NCBI GenBank assembly: GCA_963827585.1
Contig: CAWHCK010000028.1
Coordinates: 58,426 to 122,425, forward strand
Direction of reading: 5' to 3'
Length of the DNA: 64,000 nucleotides
DNA from: VAZQ01 sp963827585
GTDB taxonomy: Bacteria > Pseudomonadota > Alphaproteobacteria > Rhizobiales > Xanthobacteraceae
Position numbers and translations under genes: made by a program. Positions 36,128 through 43,739 of the stretch are shown piece by piece (the first letter of the stretch is position 1; every line of letters begins with the position of its first letter). The notes beneath the pieces are model-generated. The model did not search any database. It saw nothing but the letters and a program-made list of their open reading frames with translations, and had not been told where the DNA came from.

Positions 36128-37072
36128 TTATCCGGCGCACGGCGTGAGCAGCGGGCGGCCCGAGAAATGCGCGCTGAGATTGTCGATCATGAGCTGGCCG
36201 ATGGCGGTCCGCGTCTCGATCGTCGCGCTGCCGTGATGCGGCTGGACGATCACGTTGGGGAGCCTCAGCAGCTCGGGTGAGGGATTGGGCTCGCTCTCGA
36301 ACACGTCGAGGGCGGCATGGCCGAGACGGCCTTCGGCGAGTGCCTTGATCAGCGCGGCCTCGTCGACCACGGTGCCGCGCGCGACATTGATGAGGGTCCC
36401 GTTCGGGCCCAGCGCGTCGATGACCGCGGCGGAGACGAGGTGGCGGGTGTCCGGGCCGCCCTTGCATGCCACCATCAGATAATCGCTGCGGCGCGCCAGC
36501 TCGATGGGATCGGAGACATACTCGTAAGGCGCCTCCTGCTTACGGCGCGGCCCGCCATAGATGACGCACATGCGCAACGCGGCGCTGCGATCGGCGATGG
36601 CGCGCCCGATGCCGCCGAGGCCGAGCACGCCCAGGGTCTTGCCGCCGACGCTGCGCCCGAGCGGGATCGGACCCTTGCCGGCCCACATTCCCTCGCGCAC
36701 GTAGCGATCGGCAAACAGGATCTGGCGCGCGGAGGCGAGCATCAGGCCGATGGCGAGGTCGGCCACTTCGTCCGTCAAGATGCCTGGGGTATTAGTCACC
36801 GGAACGTCGTGCTCGCGCGCGGCGACTAGATCGACGGAGTCCGTGCCGACGCCGAAGACCGAGATCACTTCGAGCTTCGGCAGCGCCGCGATCAGCGCCC
36901 GGTCCGCGCCGCGATTGGCCTCGGTCGCGATGCCCCGAATGCGGCCCCTCAGCTCAACGCTCAGCACGTCCGGTGCCGGCCGGTGAAAGTGATGGGTGAC
37001 CGCGAAGCGGTTCGCGAGCTCGGCATTGGTGGCCTCGGGAAACGAGCCGATGCTCAGCACGTCGATCTTCAT
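36128..37072 (-). CDS. D-2-hydroxyacid dehydrogenase (hydroxypyruvate/glyoxylate reductase-like)
   Basis: Enzyme of 314 residues. Cofactor motif GVLGLGGIG, catalytic Arg in INVARGTVVDE, Glu in DVFESEPNPS and His in VQPHHGSAT are in the usual order. The GGPRRK sequence after the second strand favours NADP(H). It is the last gene of an operon, 7 bases after the M24-family gene. Confidence 0.93.
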   Translation of the reverse strand: MKIDVLSIGSFPEATNAELANRFAVTHHFHRPAPDVLSVELRGRIRGIATEANRGADRALIAALPKLEVISVFGVGTDSVDLVAAREHDVPVTNTPGILTDEVADLAIGLMLASARQILFADRYVREGMWAGKGPIPLGRSVGGKTLGVLGLGGIGRAIADRSAALRMCVIYGGPRRKQEAPYEYVSDPIELARRSDYLMVACKGGPDTRHLVSAAVIDALGPNGTLINVARGTVVDEAALIKALAEGRLGHAALDVFESEPNPSPELLRLPNVIVQPHHGSATIETRTAIGQLMIDNLSAHFSGRPLLTPCAG

Positions 37073-37079
37073 GCGCGCA

Positions 37080-38267
37080 TCACACTTCGAACACCTGCTT
37101 CGGGGTCTTGTGCAGGCACGCGCCCGGCCCCCCGGTCTCGATCAGATAATTGTCGCAGATCACCGCGAAGATCGACGGCGTCTCGTAACCGGGGTGAACC
37201 GCGAGGTTCATGTGCTCCTCGATCCTCATGCTTTCGTCGGCGCGCACCAACGGCCGCTCCACGAGATCGTAGCCTTGGCCGTGGCAATAGAGACGCAGCT
37301 CCGGCGGCAAGCCGCGACTGCGCATATGGTCGTCGTGGCTCCTGGCGATGTCGGCGCAGGAGGCGCCCGGCATGAGCAGGCGCAGCGTGTGGGATTGCGC
37401 CTCTTTCATGGATTCGAAGCCGTCGATCAGCTCGTTCGATGCCTTACCCAGCACGATGGTACGCGCAATCTCGGTGTAGAATCCGCCGGGGCCGTTGTTC
37501 TCGATCAGCAGGGTGAAGTGCTCGCCCGGCCTGAGCGCGCGCGCCTGCAGATGGCGGTCGACGAAGCGCGAAGCCTGGCCGAGTGGCGCGGCCGAGCCGA
37601 GGAACAGCCCCTGCTCGCTGCCCAGGAGCCGGCCCTCGTATTGCGCCAGCGCGGTGATGTCGTTGCCGCTCATGCCTGGCCGGATCTTCGTCAGCACGCG
37701 ATTGAAAATCTCGTCCTGCATCTCCGCCGCATTGCAGATGAGGTCCCTCTCCTCCTCGCTCTTGATCGCCTTGAGGCGGTCGATGAACTCGGTCGCGTCC
37801 AGGAACGTGGCCTTGCCTGCGAGCTCGCGCTCGATCCGGGCGACGAATTTGTGCGGCATCGCGCCGCTCGCGACCCATCCGATGGTGCGACATCCGCCCC
37901 GCGCGAGCTCGTCGGCCACGATTTCCGCCTGGTATTCGTCGGTATAGGCAATGCTGGTGAAGGCCGGCGTGAAGATCATCTCGCCGACGCCGCGTTCGAA
38001 TTCATCGCTGCCGTCGAGCTTGCGGCGTCCGCCGCGCGCGCCCATGTCGACCACGGTCATCAGGTCGGCGACGGGGAAGATGACGCTGCGGGGATAGCCG
38101 TTGCTCAGCGGCGTGTCGGTGAACCAGCGGACATAGCCGCCGAGCCAATCGTTGTTGTTCTGCATCACCAGCGCATCGATCTTGCGCTCGGCCATGCCGG
38201 CGCGAGCCGCGGCCCAACGGCGCTCGAGCTCGCGGGTGGAAATCGGATTGAGAAGCCGTTCGTCCAT
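37080..38267 (-). CDS. M24 (creatinase / aminopeptidase P) family protein with altered metal site
   Basis: Pita-bread-fold protein of 395 residues with a creatinase-like N-terminal domain (ERRWAAARAGMAERKIDALVM). The metal site is altered. The canonical Asp-x10-Asp stretch reads IENNGPGGFYTEIARTI, and the later EPG Glu is replaced by His (LAVHPGYE), while YCHGQGYD and the last Glu (IETGG) are kept. It may be a metal-independent C-N hydrolase like creatinase, or a lyase, rather than a peptidase. It lies between an amidohydrolase and a hydroxyacid dehydrogenase gene. Confidence 0.85.
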   Translation of the reverse strand: MDERLLNPISTRELERRWAAARAGMAERKIDALVMQNNNDWLGGYVRWFTDTPLSNGYPRSVIFPVADLMTVVDMGARGGRRKLDGSDEFERGVGEMIFTPAFTSIAYTDEYQAEIVADELARGGCRTIGWVASGAMPHKFVARIERELAGKATFLDATEFIDRLKAIKSEEERDLICNAAEMQDEIFNRVLTKIRPGMSGNDITALAQYEGRLLGSEQGLFLGSAAPLGQASRFVDRHLQARALRPGEHFTLLIENNGPGGFYTEIARTIVLGKASNELIDGFESMKEAQSHTLRLLMPGASCADIARSHDDHMRSRGLPPELRLYCHGQGYDLVERPLVRADESMRIEEHMNLAVHPGYETPSIFAVICDNYLIETGGPGACLHKTPKQVFEV

Positions 38268-38284
38268 AGTCTTTGTCCACGCTT

Positions 38285-38357
38285 GTAGCCCGGATGGAGC
38301 GAAGCGCAATGCGGGAAACCGTGCTTCCCGCATTCCGCTTCGCTTCATGCGGGCTAC
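38285..38357. repeat. Palindromic intergenic repeat
   Basis: Inverted arms GTAGCCCGGATGGAGCGAAG and CTTCGCTTCATGCGGGCTAC around a central TGCGGGAA...TTCCCGCA stem. It is a dispersed repeat type of alphaproteobacteria, here between the amidohydrolase and M24 genes. Confidence 0.8.
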
Positions 38358-38371
38358 GAGTTCATGCGGGC

Positions 38372-39409
38372 CTACGAGGTTGCCAGGCCGAGCAGCACCG
38401 CCGCGTTCGTCCTTACGATTTGATCCTTCTGCGCAGCCGACAACGTGGCTGTTTCGGTCACGAATTCGATCGGCCGCGCCTCGCCCACGGGATAGTCCGA
38501 GCCGAGCAGCACGCGGTCCGCGCCGACCTTGTCCACCAGGTGCTGCAGCACCGGACGCTCGTAGACGCAGGAATCGAAATAGAGCATGCGCAGATAGTCG
38601 ATCGGCGGCTTGCGCATGTTCACGCGCGTGTTGGCCTTTTCGGCGTAGTTGCGGTCGATGCGGCCCATGTAATACGGCATGTAGCCGCCGCCGTGGGAGA
38701 TGCAGATCTTGAGCTTCGGGAACGATTCCAGCACGCCGTCGTACATCAGCGACGAAATCGCCATCGCCTCCTCGAACGCCTGGCCGACGCTGTTCCAGAG
38801 GTGGAAGCGCTTGAAGCGCTGATCGCGATTGCCGCCGGGATGGATATAGACGACCGCGCCGAGCTCTTCCGCCTTGGCCCAGAACGGCCGCAGCTCGGGA
38901 TCGCCAAGCTCCCTGCCCCCGGCGGTGGTCGAGATCGCGACGCCGATGAGCCCCAGGTCGCGCATGCATCGCTCGAGCTCGCCCACCACGAGCGATGGCA
39001 CATGCAGCGGCAGCGTGCCGAGCCCCATCAATCTCGCGGGATGCGCGGTGACCGCCTTTGCGATCCAATCGTTGGTCGTGCGGGCGAGCCGCAGGCTCGT
39101 TTGCGCGTCGGCCCATTCGAGACCCTGGTGGACCAGGCTCGCGCTGACCACCTGGACGTCGACCCCCATCGCATCCATCTCGGCGATGCGATCGGTGAGA
39201 TCGCTCATCCGCGCCAGCACCACGCCGGAGCGGTCCTTGATCTTGCCGCGCATCTCGTCGGTGACACCGGGGTCCGCAGGCAGCTCGGAGAAAATGTTGT
39301 GCTCCGCCGCCACGGCATAGACTTCGGGCACGATGACGTGGGCGTGGACATCGATCGCGCGCGGGCGCGAGCTGCCTAACTCGTCGCGGCCTGACGAATT
39401 GCTGCTCAT
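38372..39409 (-). CDS. Amidohydrolase-2 (ACMSD-like) family protein
   Basis: Protein of 345 residues with the HxH metal motif AIDVHAHVIVPE (His22, His24), VVYIHPGG, a later CISHGGGYMPY and the catalytic Asp in LLGSDYPVGE. This is the aminocarboxymuconate semialdehyde decarboxylase fold. The start may be ATG 39409 (used), ATG 39427 or GTG 39466. It heads the operon with the M24 and hydroxyacid dehydrogenase genes and is divergent from the Bug/FAH pair. Confidence 0.9.
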   Translation of the reverse strand: MSSNSSGRDELGSSRPRAIDVHAHVIVPEVYAVAAEHNIFSELPADPGVTDEMRGKIKDRSGVVLARMSDLTDRIAEMDAMGVDVQVVSASLVHQGLEWADAQTSLRLARTTNDWIAKAVTAHPARLMGLGTLPLHVPSLVVGELERCMRDLGLIGVAISTTAGGRELGDPELRPFWAKAEELGAVVYIHPGGNRDQRFKRFHLWNSVGQAFEEAMAISSLMYDGVLESFPKLKICISHGGGYMPYYMGRIDRNYAEKANTRVNMRKPPIDYLRMLYFDSCVYERPVLQHLVDKVGADRVLLGSDYPVGEARPIEFVTETATLSAAQKDQIVRTNAAVLLGLATS

Positions 39410-39516
39410 CCCCGGTCCCTGCACCATCGCGTTGTCCGGCGCAGTGGAAGCCAGTGCGCGGGACACGCGGCAAAATCATAACCCCGGCGGTTTCGCGCCG
39501 CCGAGGTCTACCAACC

Positions 39517-39530
39517 GATACGATCGTATC
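39517..39530. promoter_or_regulatory. Perfect palindrome in a divergent promoter
   Basis: GATACGATCGTATC is a perfect 14-base palindrome followed directly by a further GTATC half-site. It lies between two divergent operons (39409 leftward, 39603 rightward), the usual place for an operator of a GntR- or LacI-type dimer. No regulator gene is next to it. Confidence 0.6.
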
Positions 39531-39602
39531 GTATCATGAGCCGCTTCAAAGAAAAGGCGCGTCTGCTTGCGGCGCGCGCTCACAATATCTCGGGGAGGTT
39601 TC

Positions 39603-40574
39603 GTGCACAGGTTGATTTGCGGATTGGCGGGCGCGCTCGTCCTGCTCACGGCGTCGGAGGAGGTGGCGGCGCAGAGCTGGCCCACGCGGCCGATCAAGTT
39701 CATCGTGACGCAGGCCGCGGGCGGGACGCCCGACATCATTTGCCGCCTGATCACGGACAAGCTGTCGCGCGCGCTCGGCCAGCAGGTCGTGGTCGAGAAC
39801 CGGCCCGGCGGCGCCAACGTCATCGGGGCGCAAGCCGCCGCGCGCTCGGCACCCGACGGCTACACATTCCTTTTCGCCACCGCGGCGGCGCTGGTCACCA
39901 ATCCCTTGACCTTCAAGTCGCTGCCCTACGATCCGGCGCGCGATTTCGTGCCGGTGTCGATGGTCGCCAGCAACCCGTTCTTTCTCCTGGCCAATCCCGG
40001 CGTTTCCGCCAACACGCTGCCGGAGCTGACCGCGCTCGACAAAGCCGGGCCCGGGAAGCTGAGCGCGGCAACGGACGGCCACAGAAACTTTTCCGGCATG
40101 CTCATCGCCTGGTTCAACAAGCGCGCGGGCACCGGCATCACGCCAGTGCCCTATGCCAGCATGCCGCAAGGCGCCCAGGACGCGCTCGCCGGCCGCGTGC
40201 AGCTCGTCGTGCTGGCGGTGCCCTCGGCCGCCCCGCTCATGGCGCAGGGGCAGTTGCGCGGGCTGGGCGTGAGCTCGGCCAAGCGTTTGGCAGGATTTGA
40301 GAGCATCCCCGCCATTTCCGAGACGCTGCCCGGCTTCGACTTCATCGGCTGGTTCGCGGTGGTGGCGCCGACGGGAACGCCGGCGGACGTGATCGAGCGC
40401 ATGAACCGCGAAATGGACGCCGCACTCAAGGACGCCGAGATCGCCAGGCGCATGCGCGAGGTCGGGATGTATTCCGAGGGGGCCGGCACGCCAGAGCAGA
40501 CGGCAGCTTTCGTGCGCGCGCAATCCGGCGCCTGGGGCAAGATCATCCAGGACATCGGCCTGCAGCCGGAATGA
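39603..40574 (+). CDS. Tripartite tricarboxylate transporter binding protein (Bug family)
   Basis: Exported protein of 323 residues with signal peptide (LICGLAGALVLLTASEEVAAQ) and the Bug core: WPTRPIKFIVTQAAGGTPDIICRLI, GANVIGAQAAARSAPDGYTFLF. GTG 39603 with GGGGAGG is preferred over a TTG at 39567. Bug proteins bind carboxylates for TctAB-type or other carriers. No tctA or tctB is nearby. Its stop overlaps a possible start of the FAH gene. Confidence 0.92.
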   Translation: MHRLICGLAGALVLLTASEEVAAQSWPTRPIKFIVTQAAGGTPDIICRLITDKLSRALGQQVVVENRPGGANVIGAQAAARSAPDGYTFLFATAAALVTNPLTFKSLPYDPARDFVPVSMVASNPFFLLANPGVSANTLPELTALDKAGPGKLSAATDGHRNFSGMLIAWFNKRAGTGITPVPYASMPQGAQDALAGRVQLVVLAVPSAAPLMAQGQLRGLGVSSAKRLAGFESIPAISETLPGFDFIGWFAVVAPTGTPADVIERMNREMDAALKDAEIARRMREVGMYSEGAGTPEQTAAFVRAQSGAWGKIIQDIGLQPE

Positions 40575-40630
40575 GCATGACGGGCCGCTCTACCAAGTCG
40601 CCACAACCGGATACGAACAGGACCATCGGG

Positions 40631-41554
40631 ATGTCGCAGTACAAGCTCGTAACCTATCAGTCGCCGCAGGGAGCGCGCGCGGGGCTTCTCGTCGACGAAA
40701 CCATCTTCGATGTCGCGGCAGCCACGGAGCGCGCGTCCTACGCGACCATGCTCGACGTGCTGCGCGATTGGGATGCTGCGCGCGGCCGCTTGCGGGACGC
40801 CGCCGCGACCGCCGCCGGCAAGCGCGAAGCCCGGCCACTCGCGGGCACGACGCTGTTAGCCCCGGTGCTCACGCCGGGCGGCATCTTCTGCGCCGGCGCA
40901 AACTTCACCGACCACATGATGGAAATGGCCCGGGTGCAAAATCTCGACCCCGAGCCCGATCCCCACAGCGTGGGATTGAAGCCCTGGCATTTCATCAAGA
41001 CCGTGCACTGCCTCGCGGCCCCGGACAGCACGGTGAAACTCCCGCCCTACTCCAAGATGGTGGACTGGGAGGCGGAGCTGGTCGCGGTCATCGGCCGCCC
41101 CGCGAGAAATGTCTCGATCGAGCATGCGCTCGACCATGTCGCCGGCTACACCCTCGCCAACGATCTCTCCGCCCGCGACTTCACCAAGCGGCCCCATATC
41201 GCCGATACCTCGCCGTTCAAGTACGACTGGCTCAGCCAGAAATGCTTCGAGGACGCCTGCCCGCTGGGCCCGTGGATCGTGCCGGCGGAGAGCATTCCGG
41301 ACCCGCAGAATGTCGGCATCAAGCTCTGGGTCAATGACGTGATCAAGCAGGACTCCCATACCACGAAGATGATCTTCACCGTCGCCGAGCAGGTTGCGCA
41401 CCTGTCGACGCGCGTGACCCTGCAGCCCGGGGACCTGATCCTGACCGGCACGCCCGCGGGCGTCGGTCTGGCGCGCAAGGAATTCCTCAAGCCCGGCGAC
41501 GTGGTGAAGGTCTGGGTCGAAGGGGTCGGGACGCTGGTCAATACTTGTGCCTAG
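40631..41554 (+). CDS. Fumarylacetoacetate hydrolase (FAH)-family protein
   Basis: Protein of 307 residues with the FAH catalytic fold. The N-terminal lobe ends in LAPVLTPGGIFCAGANFTDH. The metal-binding block MVDWEAELVAVIG is followed by AGYTLANDLSARDFTKR and by GDLILTGTPAGVGLARKEFLKPGD. Such enzymes cleave C-C bonds of 3-acylpyruvates, decarboxylate oxaloacetate-like acids or hydrate 2-oxopent-4-enoates. ATG 40631 fits homologue starts; an ATG at 40571 in ATGA overlap with the Bug gene would add 20 residues. Confidence 0.93.
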   Translation: MSQYKLVTYQSPQGARAGLLVDETIFDVAAATERASYATMLDVLRDWDAARGRLRDAAATAAGKREARPLAGTTLLAPVLTPGGIFCAGANFTDHMMEMARVQNLDPEPDPHSVGLKPWHFIKTVHCLAAPDSTVKLPPYSKMVDWEAELVAVIGRPARNVSIEHALDHVAGYTLANDLSARDFTKRPHIADTSPFKYDWLSQKCFEDACPLGPWIVPAESIPDPQNVGIKLWVNDVIKQDSHTTKMIFTVAEQVAHLSTRVTLQPGDLILTGTPAGVGLARKEFLKPGDVVKVWVEGVGTLVNTCA

Positions 41555-41582
41555 GCGTCTGCCGCTGGGCCAGGAGATGTAA

Positions 41583-41852
41583 ATGGTGAGACGCAAGCAA
41601 ACACGGCGTAAGGGCGCTCGCGCCAGTCCTGCGGCCGGCCGGGTGCCGGCCGAGGTCGCGTCCGATCCTGCGCAGGAGGATCAAATCTCCTACAGCGCGC
41701 TGTCGCTGCACCAACTGTTCGAGCAGCAGGCCCGACAGATGCTCGACCGCACCGATCTCGACGAGGAGCAGAAGCAGAACGTGCTCGTCGCCATGAGCTG
41801 CCCCTGCTGCGGCGCGGGCGCGATGTCGTTCACGGCGAAGCTCAGGCGATGA
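41583..41852 (+). CDS. Small hypothetical protein with a CPCCGAG motif
   Basis: Protein of 89 residues with a basic N-terminus (MVRRKQTRRKGAR), a helical middle (HQLFEQQARQMLDRTDLDEEQKQNVL) and a C-terminal SCPCCGAGAM motif that could bind metal. CAGGAG precedes the ATG. No function is recognised. Confidence 0.65.
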   Translation: MVRRKQTRRKGARASPAAGRVPAEVASDPAQEDQISYSALSLHQLFEQQARQMLDRTDLDEEQKQNVLVAMSCPCCGAGAMSFTAKLRR

Positions 41853-41884
41853 GCGCACGTAGGCTCAGTTAGAAATCCGCCAAG

Positions 41885-41908
41885 AAAAAGAGCCCCATCG
41901 CGGGGCTC
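41885..41908 (-). terminator. Intrinsic terminator for the CsbD-like gene
   Basis: Read on the minus strand: stem GAGCCCC / GGGGCTC with a five-base loop, then TTTTT. It lies 42 bases after the stop of the CsbD-like gene at 41950. Confidence 0.8.
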
Positions 41909-41949
41909 CGAGTTCACTGGAGAGATGCTTCTACTTTGGAGCGATGCTT

Positions 41950-42123
41950 CTACTTTCCGCGGATTGCGTCTTTCACGCCACCGATGGTGTTCTGAACCTT
42001 GCCCTTGACCTGATCGGCCTTGCCTTCGGCTTCAGTCTTGGAATCGCCGGTGAGTTTACCCGCCCATTCCTTGACCTTGCCCTTCGCCTGCTCCGCCGAG
42101 CCCTTGATCCTGTCCTTGTCCAT
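41950..42123 (-). CDS. CsbD-family stress protein
   Basis: Protein of 57 residues that covers the whole CsbD domain (MDKDRIKGSAEQAKGKVKEW, GDSKTEAEGKADQVKGKVQN). It is small, charged and alpha-helical, typical of general-stress genes. ATG 42123 has AAGGAG nine bases upstream; a longer reading frame to 42222 is unconserved. Confidence 0.92.
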   Translation of the reverse strand: MDKDRIKGSAEQAKGKVKEWAGKLTGDSKTEAEGKADQVKGKVQNTIGGVKDAIRGK

Positions 42124-42484
42124 GCCGGTCGCTCCTTGATTGGGACTTCGCAACCTCAACGTATGCGCCGCTCCAAGGTTCCATGGGGTACGGCATGCGC
42201 CAGCGAAGGCATACAAGCTCACGTTTCCTCGACTTCGGTTTGCCCGGCAGCCGGCCGCCGACTTCTGCTGGTCGCCAGCGCTGGCCCCCGGGTCGACGGC
42301 GGGCCCGACATTGCGTTGAGCCCCGGAACTGGCGAGAGTGCGAGCGTTGGGCCCGGGCCTGTCGCCTCCCTTTTCGCGCTTGGAAAGCAGCCGCAGATGC
42401 CCTAGATGTGCTCGCGTCGCGTCGATATTTTGGGGCCGGCTTAGCGCCCAGCTAAGAGCGCAACGCGTTGTCGCTCTTCCCAGT

Positions 42485-42560
42485 TGGGGGATAGTTCAAT
42501 GGTAGAACGAGCGGACTCTCGACTCCGTTAATCTAGGTTCAAATCCTAGTCCCCCAGCCA
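42485..42560 (+). tRNA. tRNA-Gln-like gene with 8-base anticodon loop
   Basis: Folds as a tRNA. The acceptor stem is TGGGGGA/TCCCCCA, discriminator G and encoded CCA. The D stem is GTTC/GAAC, the anticodon stem GCGGA/TCCGT and the T stem CTAGG/CCTAG with TTCAAAT loop. The U1-A72 pair and G73 are tRNA-Gln features. The anticodon loop is CTCTCGAC, eight bases, versus CTCTGAC expected for tRNA-Gln(CTG), and two bases instead of one join the D and anticodon stems. It could be a decayed copy, an indel error or a tRNA reading a four-base codon. Confidence 0.8.
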
Positions 42561-43353
42561 AGGCATAAGTCCTTGTTTAATCGGCATTTCTCGCAACTTT
42601 GGCGGTTAACAGGCGGCCATTTTAATGTTGCATGTGTTGCAAGATTTTCCCGTTATGTTTTCAATGGCTGCCAAGCAGTTCCCGGAAACTCCGTGCGACA
42701 TGACTGCGACATAAACAGGCTTCACCGCGGTGCTGCTCCCAGTGCAAACTAGCGAAAGGTTAACTGACCGCCGTTTCCGCCGTAGCGAGTGCGGGACGGC
42801 CGCCGAAACCGCCGTCTCCCCCCATGACTTTCGCCGCAACTGTTGCCGGCTTGCTGTAGCTTCTAGAGGGTGGGGTGATTCGGGGTGCGCCACATAAAGC
42901 GGAGCGACCTGGTGCCTGCCAAAAATCGGTGGACACACACCTGTGGATAACGTGAGCAGATCGACGCGGTATGGCAATTCCCTGAAACCCGTGCAACTCT
43001 CTAGTGCTCTAGCAAATCTTGGTGAGCGCTAATGGAGCATCGTGGGGAAACGCGACGCGAAATCGTTGCGTCGCGCCGAATGTGCGACAATAGGAATGAA
43101 AAAATCGCGAGAAAGGCCAAAAAGCAGGCATCCGCCGTTCACAGGTGATACTTGGCTTTGCAACTTTCCCGAAGCCTGTGCGAATTCCCAGCGGAATTTG
43201 AAAGTGATTCGTGGAGGAGACATCTTAGGAACGGAAAGGACCCCGCCCGTGCAACCGAGCGAGGTCCTAATTGTGCTCTCCGGCTTCCTAGTTCCTGAGA
43301 ACGAGAGCGATTAAACCCGCTCCGGTCGCCTCCGTCAATAAGACGGAGTGATT
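42561..43353. other. Intergenic region of the tRNA-associated island, with one DnaA-box-like site
   Basis: About 790 bases with lower GC than the flanks and no convincing gene. TGTGGATAA (42942-42950) is the complement of the consensus DnaA box TTATCCACA. No integrase gene or second tRNA end was found. Confidence 0.45.
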
Positions 43354-43548
43354 ATGCAGAGTAAATCTTCTGATGACCCCGACGTTCCCGTTTGGGGTGC
43401 CGCCGCCATCGGCCGCGTGTCGGTCGAAGCGAACGGCAAGCCTACCACTCCTAGAGCGCAGACTGCTCGACGCCACCAAGTCGGTGCCCAGTGGGTATCG
43501 ACACCACGGCGGCTGCTCCGCGGCATTGCCGAGCGGGAGGCGTCGTGA
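43354..43548 (+). pseudogene. Small HTH DNA-binding protein, frameshifted
   Basis: The three frames together give a conserved short DNA-binding protein. VPVWGAAAIGRV is in frame 1, VGRSERQAYHS in a second frame, LERRLLDATK in a third, then VGAQWVSTPRRLLRGIAERE back in frame 1. The pattern resembles the excisionase-like or MerR-like HTH family of rhizobial islands. Several single-base indels in 80 bases break it while the residues stay conserved. Its stop overlaps the next GTG start (GTGA). Confidence 0.65.
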
Positions 43549-43712
43549 CCGCGCCCATAGCCTACGTCTACGACGGCAGGCAGTGCTGCGGCTTCATTCT
43601 TGCGCGCGGCAAGCTCGGCTTTGAGGCGTTCGACCGCAACGAGCGGTCACTTGGGCTGTTCCCGACGCAGCGCGAGGCTGCCGCTGCTCTCATGCGAGGG
43701 CAGCAACATTGA
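43545..43712 (+). CDS. Small conserved island protein
   Basis: Protein of 55 residues starting at GTG 43545 (TAPIAYVYDGRQCCGFILAR), with pattern GFEAFDRNERSLGLFPTQREAAAAL. The start overlaps the stop of the HTH gene. The family occurs next to the same HTH gene in related genomes as far as I recall. No function is known. Confidence 0.6.
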   Translation: MTAPIAYVYDGRQCCGFILARGKLGFEAFDRNERSLGLFPTQREAAAALMRGQQH

Positions 43713-43739
43713 TCCTTCTATTTTCAGTCAGGAATTTTC

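Noticed and set aside
43042..43314. 90-codon GTG-started frame in the island
   Set aside because: No family pattern, no ribosome site; left in the intergenic region.
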